A model generated the notes under the pieces. The model searched no databases. It was not told the DNA's origin and was given only the letters and a program-made list of their open reading frames with translations. DNA of 12,165 nt from Candidatus Woesearchaeota archaeon (GTDB lineage Archaea > Nanobdellota > Nanobdellia > UBA10117). A program made the position numbers and the translations under genes. The DNA lies in contig JAHFKX010000002.1 of the NCBI GenBank assembly GCA_023245115.1, forward strand, positions 11,084-23,248, read 5' to 3'. Shown here in pieces: positions 11,714 through 12,165 of this stretch (the stretch's first letter is position 1; the number at the start of each line of letters is the position of its first letter).

Positions 11714-11714
11714 G

Positions 11715-12165
11715 CTAATATCCCATTGCCATCCAAGTTATATTATATCCTGCTGGCGTTCCACCATTATATGAGAAGATATCAAATGAACTGGCATTAA
11801 AGTTTCTCACTCTATATCCGCCACCCGTCTCTGTGCCAGATGTTGCATTTATGTTTTGAACCATTACGGTATAGCACCACTGGCAGCTATATCCCACAGA
11901 CATATTCACTCTATTTTCTGGTGCTGCTTGTGTGGTTGCTAAAATAATATTCCCAAAATTATATTTACCACCTTGAACCATTGGTGTTGCAGAGCCATTC
12001 GCATAGACTGGAATTACGCTATCTGGCAATAATCCGCCTGATGTTATCTGACCGATTGCTGATGCATTGACGAAACCAGTGTTATTAACTATCATGGCTC
12101 GATTGGAAAAGTGTGTTATGTTTTGAATTTGAAGCTCGCCAGCCGCAGTTATATTAAATACAGAA
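11715..12165 (-). CDS. C-terminal part of a second fibre-like surface protein
   Basis: 149 residues are visible; the frame is open to the right edge, so the N-terminus is outside the window and the internal ATG at 12095 is not the start. The visible part begins SVFNITAAGELQIQNITHFS, then VNNTGFVNASAIGQITSGGL, a shortened version of the repeat core of the 607-aa protein, then a linker and the C-terminal domain: VNMSVGYSCQWCYTV, GGGYRVRNFNASSFDIF, GGTPAGYNITWMAMGY. These match VNMSAGFSCTACYSV, GGTYTIININASQFNIT and WIAIGY of the 607-aa protein, so the two are paralogues. The conserved Cys-x-x-Cys may form a disulfide outside the cell. Many Asn-x-Ser/Thr sequons suggest glycosylation. It is followed one base later by the 105-aa anchored partner. 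Confidence 0.85.
   Translation of the reverse strand, partial: SVFNITAAGELQIQNITHFSNRAMIVNNTGFVNASAIGQITSGGLLPDSVIPVYANGSATPMVQGGKYNFGNIILATTQAAPENRVNMSVGYSCQWCYTVMVQNINATSGTETGGGYRVRNFNASSFDIFSYNGGTPAGYNITWMAMGY

Overview
The window is from an archaeon with a compact, AT-rich genome. The evidence is an archaeal-type RNase HII and AspRS, intron-rich tRNA genes without an encoded CCA, PGF-pre-PGF and sequon-rich surface proteins, and TATA boxes 24-30 bases ahead of most start codons with no leader (leaderless transcription). Small genes, crowded intergenic regions and introns at unusual tRNA positions suggest a DPANN lineage (Micrarchaeota- or Diapherotrites-like), but I cannot place it by sequence comparison.

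Bases 1-4300 hold small genes interleaved with three tRNA genes. In order: the start of a secreted lamin-tail-domain protein (-), a Pro/Met-rich coiled-coil protein (+), tRNA-Val(GAC) (-), a 96-aa helical protein (+), a two-helix membrane protein (-), an HExxH metallopeptidase (+), a 94-aa unknown (-), tRNA-Gly(CCC) (-), a 130-aa helical protein (+), a 115-aa unknown (-) and tRNA-Leu(CAA) (+). Convergent genes abut or overlap at their stops, and divergent pairs share or interleave promoters.

Bases 4310-8531 are a plus-strand run: a two-helix RCK channel-like protein without a recognisable K+ filter, a winged-helix protein with a nuclease-like tail, the initiator tRNA-Met(CAT), RNase HII only 8 bases after it, and AspRS.

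Bases 8532-12165 are a minus-strand surface-protein locus. Reading leftward: the end of a fibre-like repeat protein, a small anchored partner, a complete 607-aa fibre-like protein, and a PGF-pre-PGF anchored partner. The two fibre proteins share a C-terminal domain and the two partners share a C-terminal anchor, so this looks like a duplicated two-gene cassette for a glycosylated cell-surface appendage.

The most unusual content is RNA. By my folding, the four tRNA genes carry about eight introns in D-loops, anticodon loops and T-loops. Three of these, each about 100 nt, share one architecture (long palindromic hairpin, A-rich box with GAAAGG-type core, second hairpin) but sit at different tRNA positions, as expected for an intron family that has spread. 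None of the domain or RNA assignments could be checked against databases.
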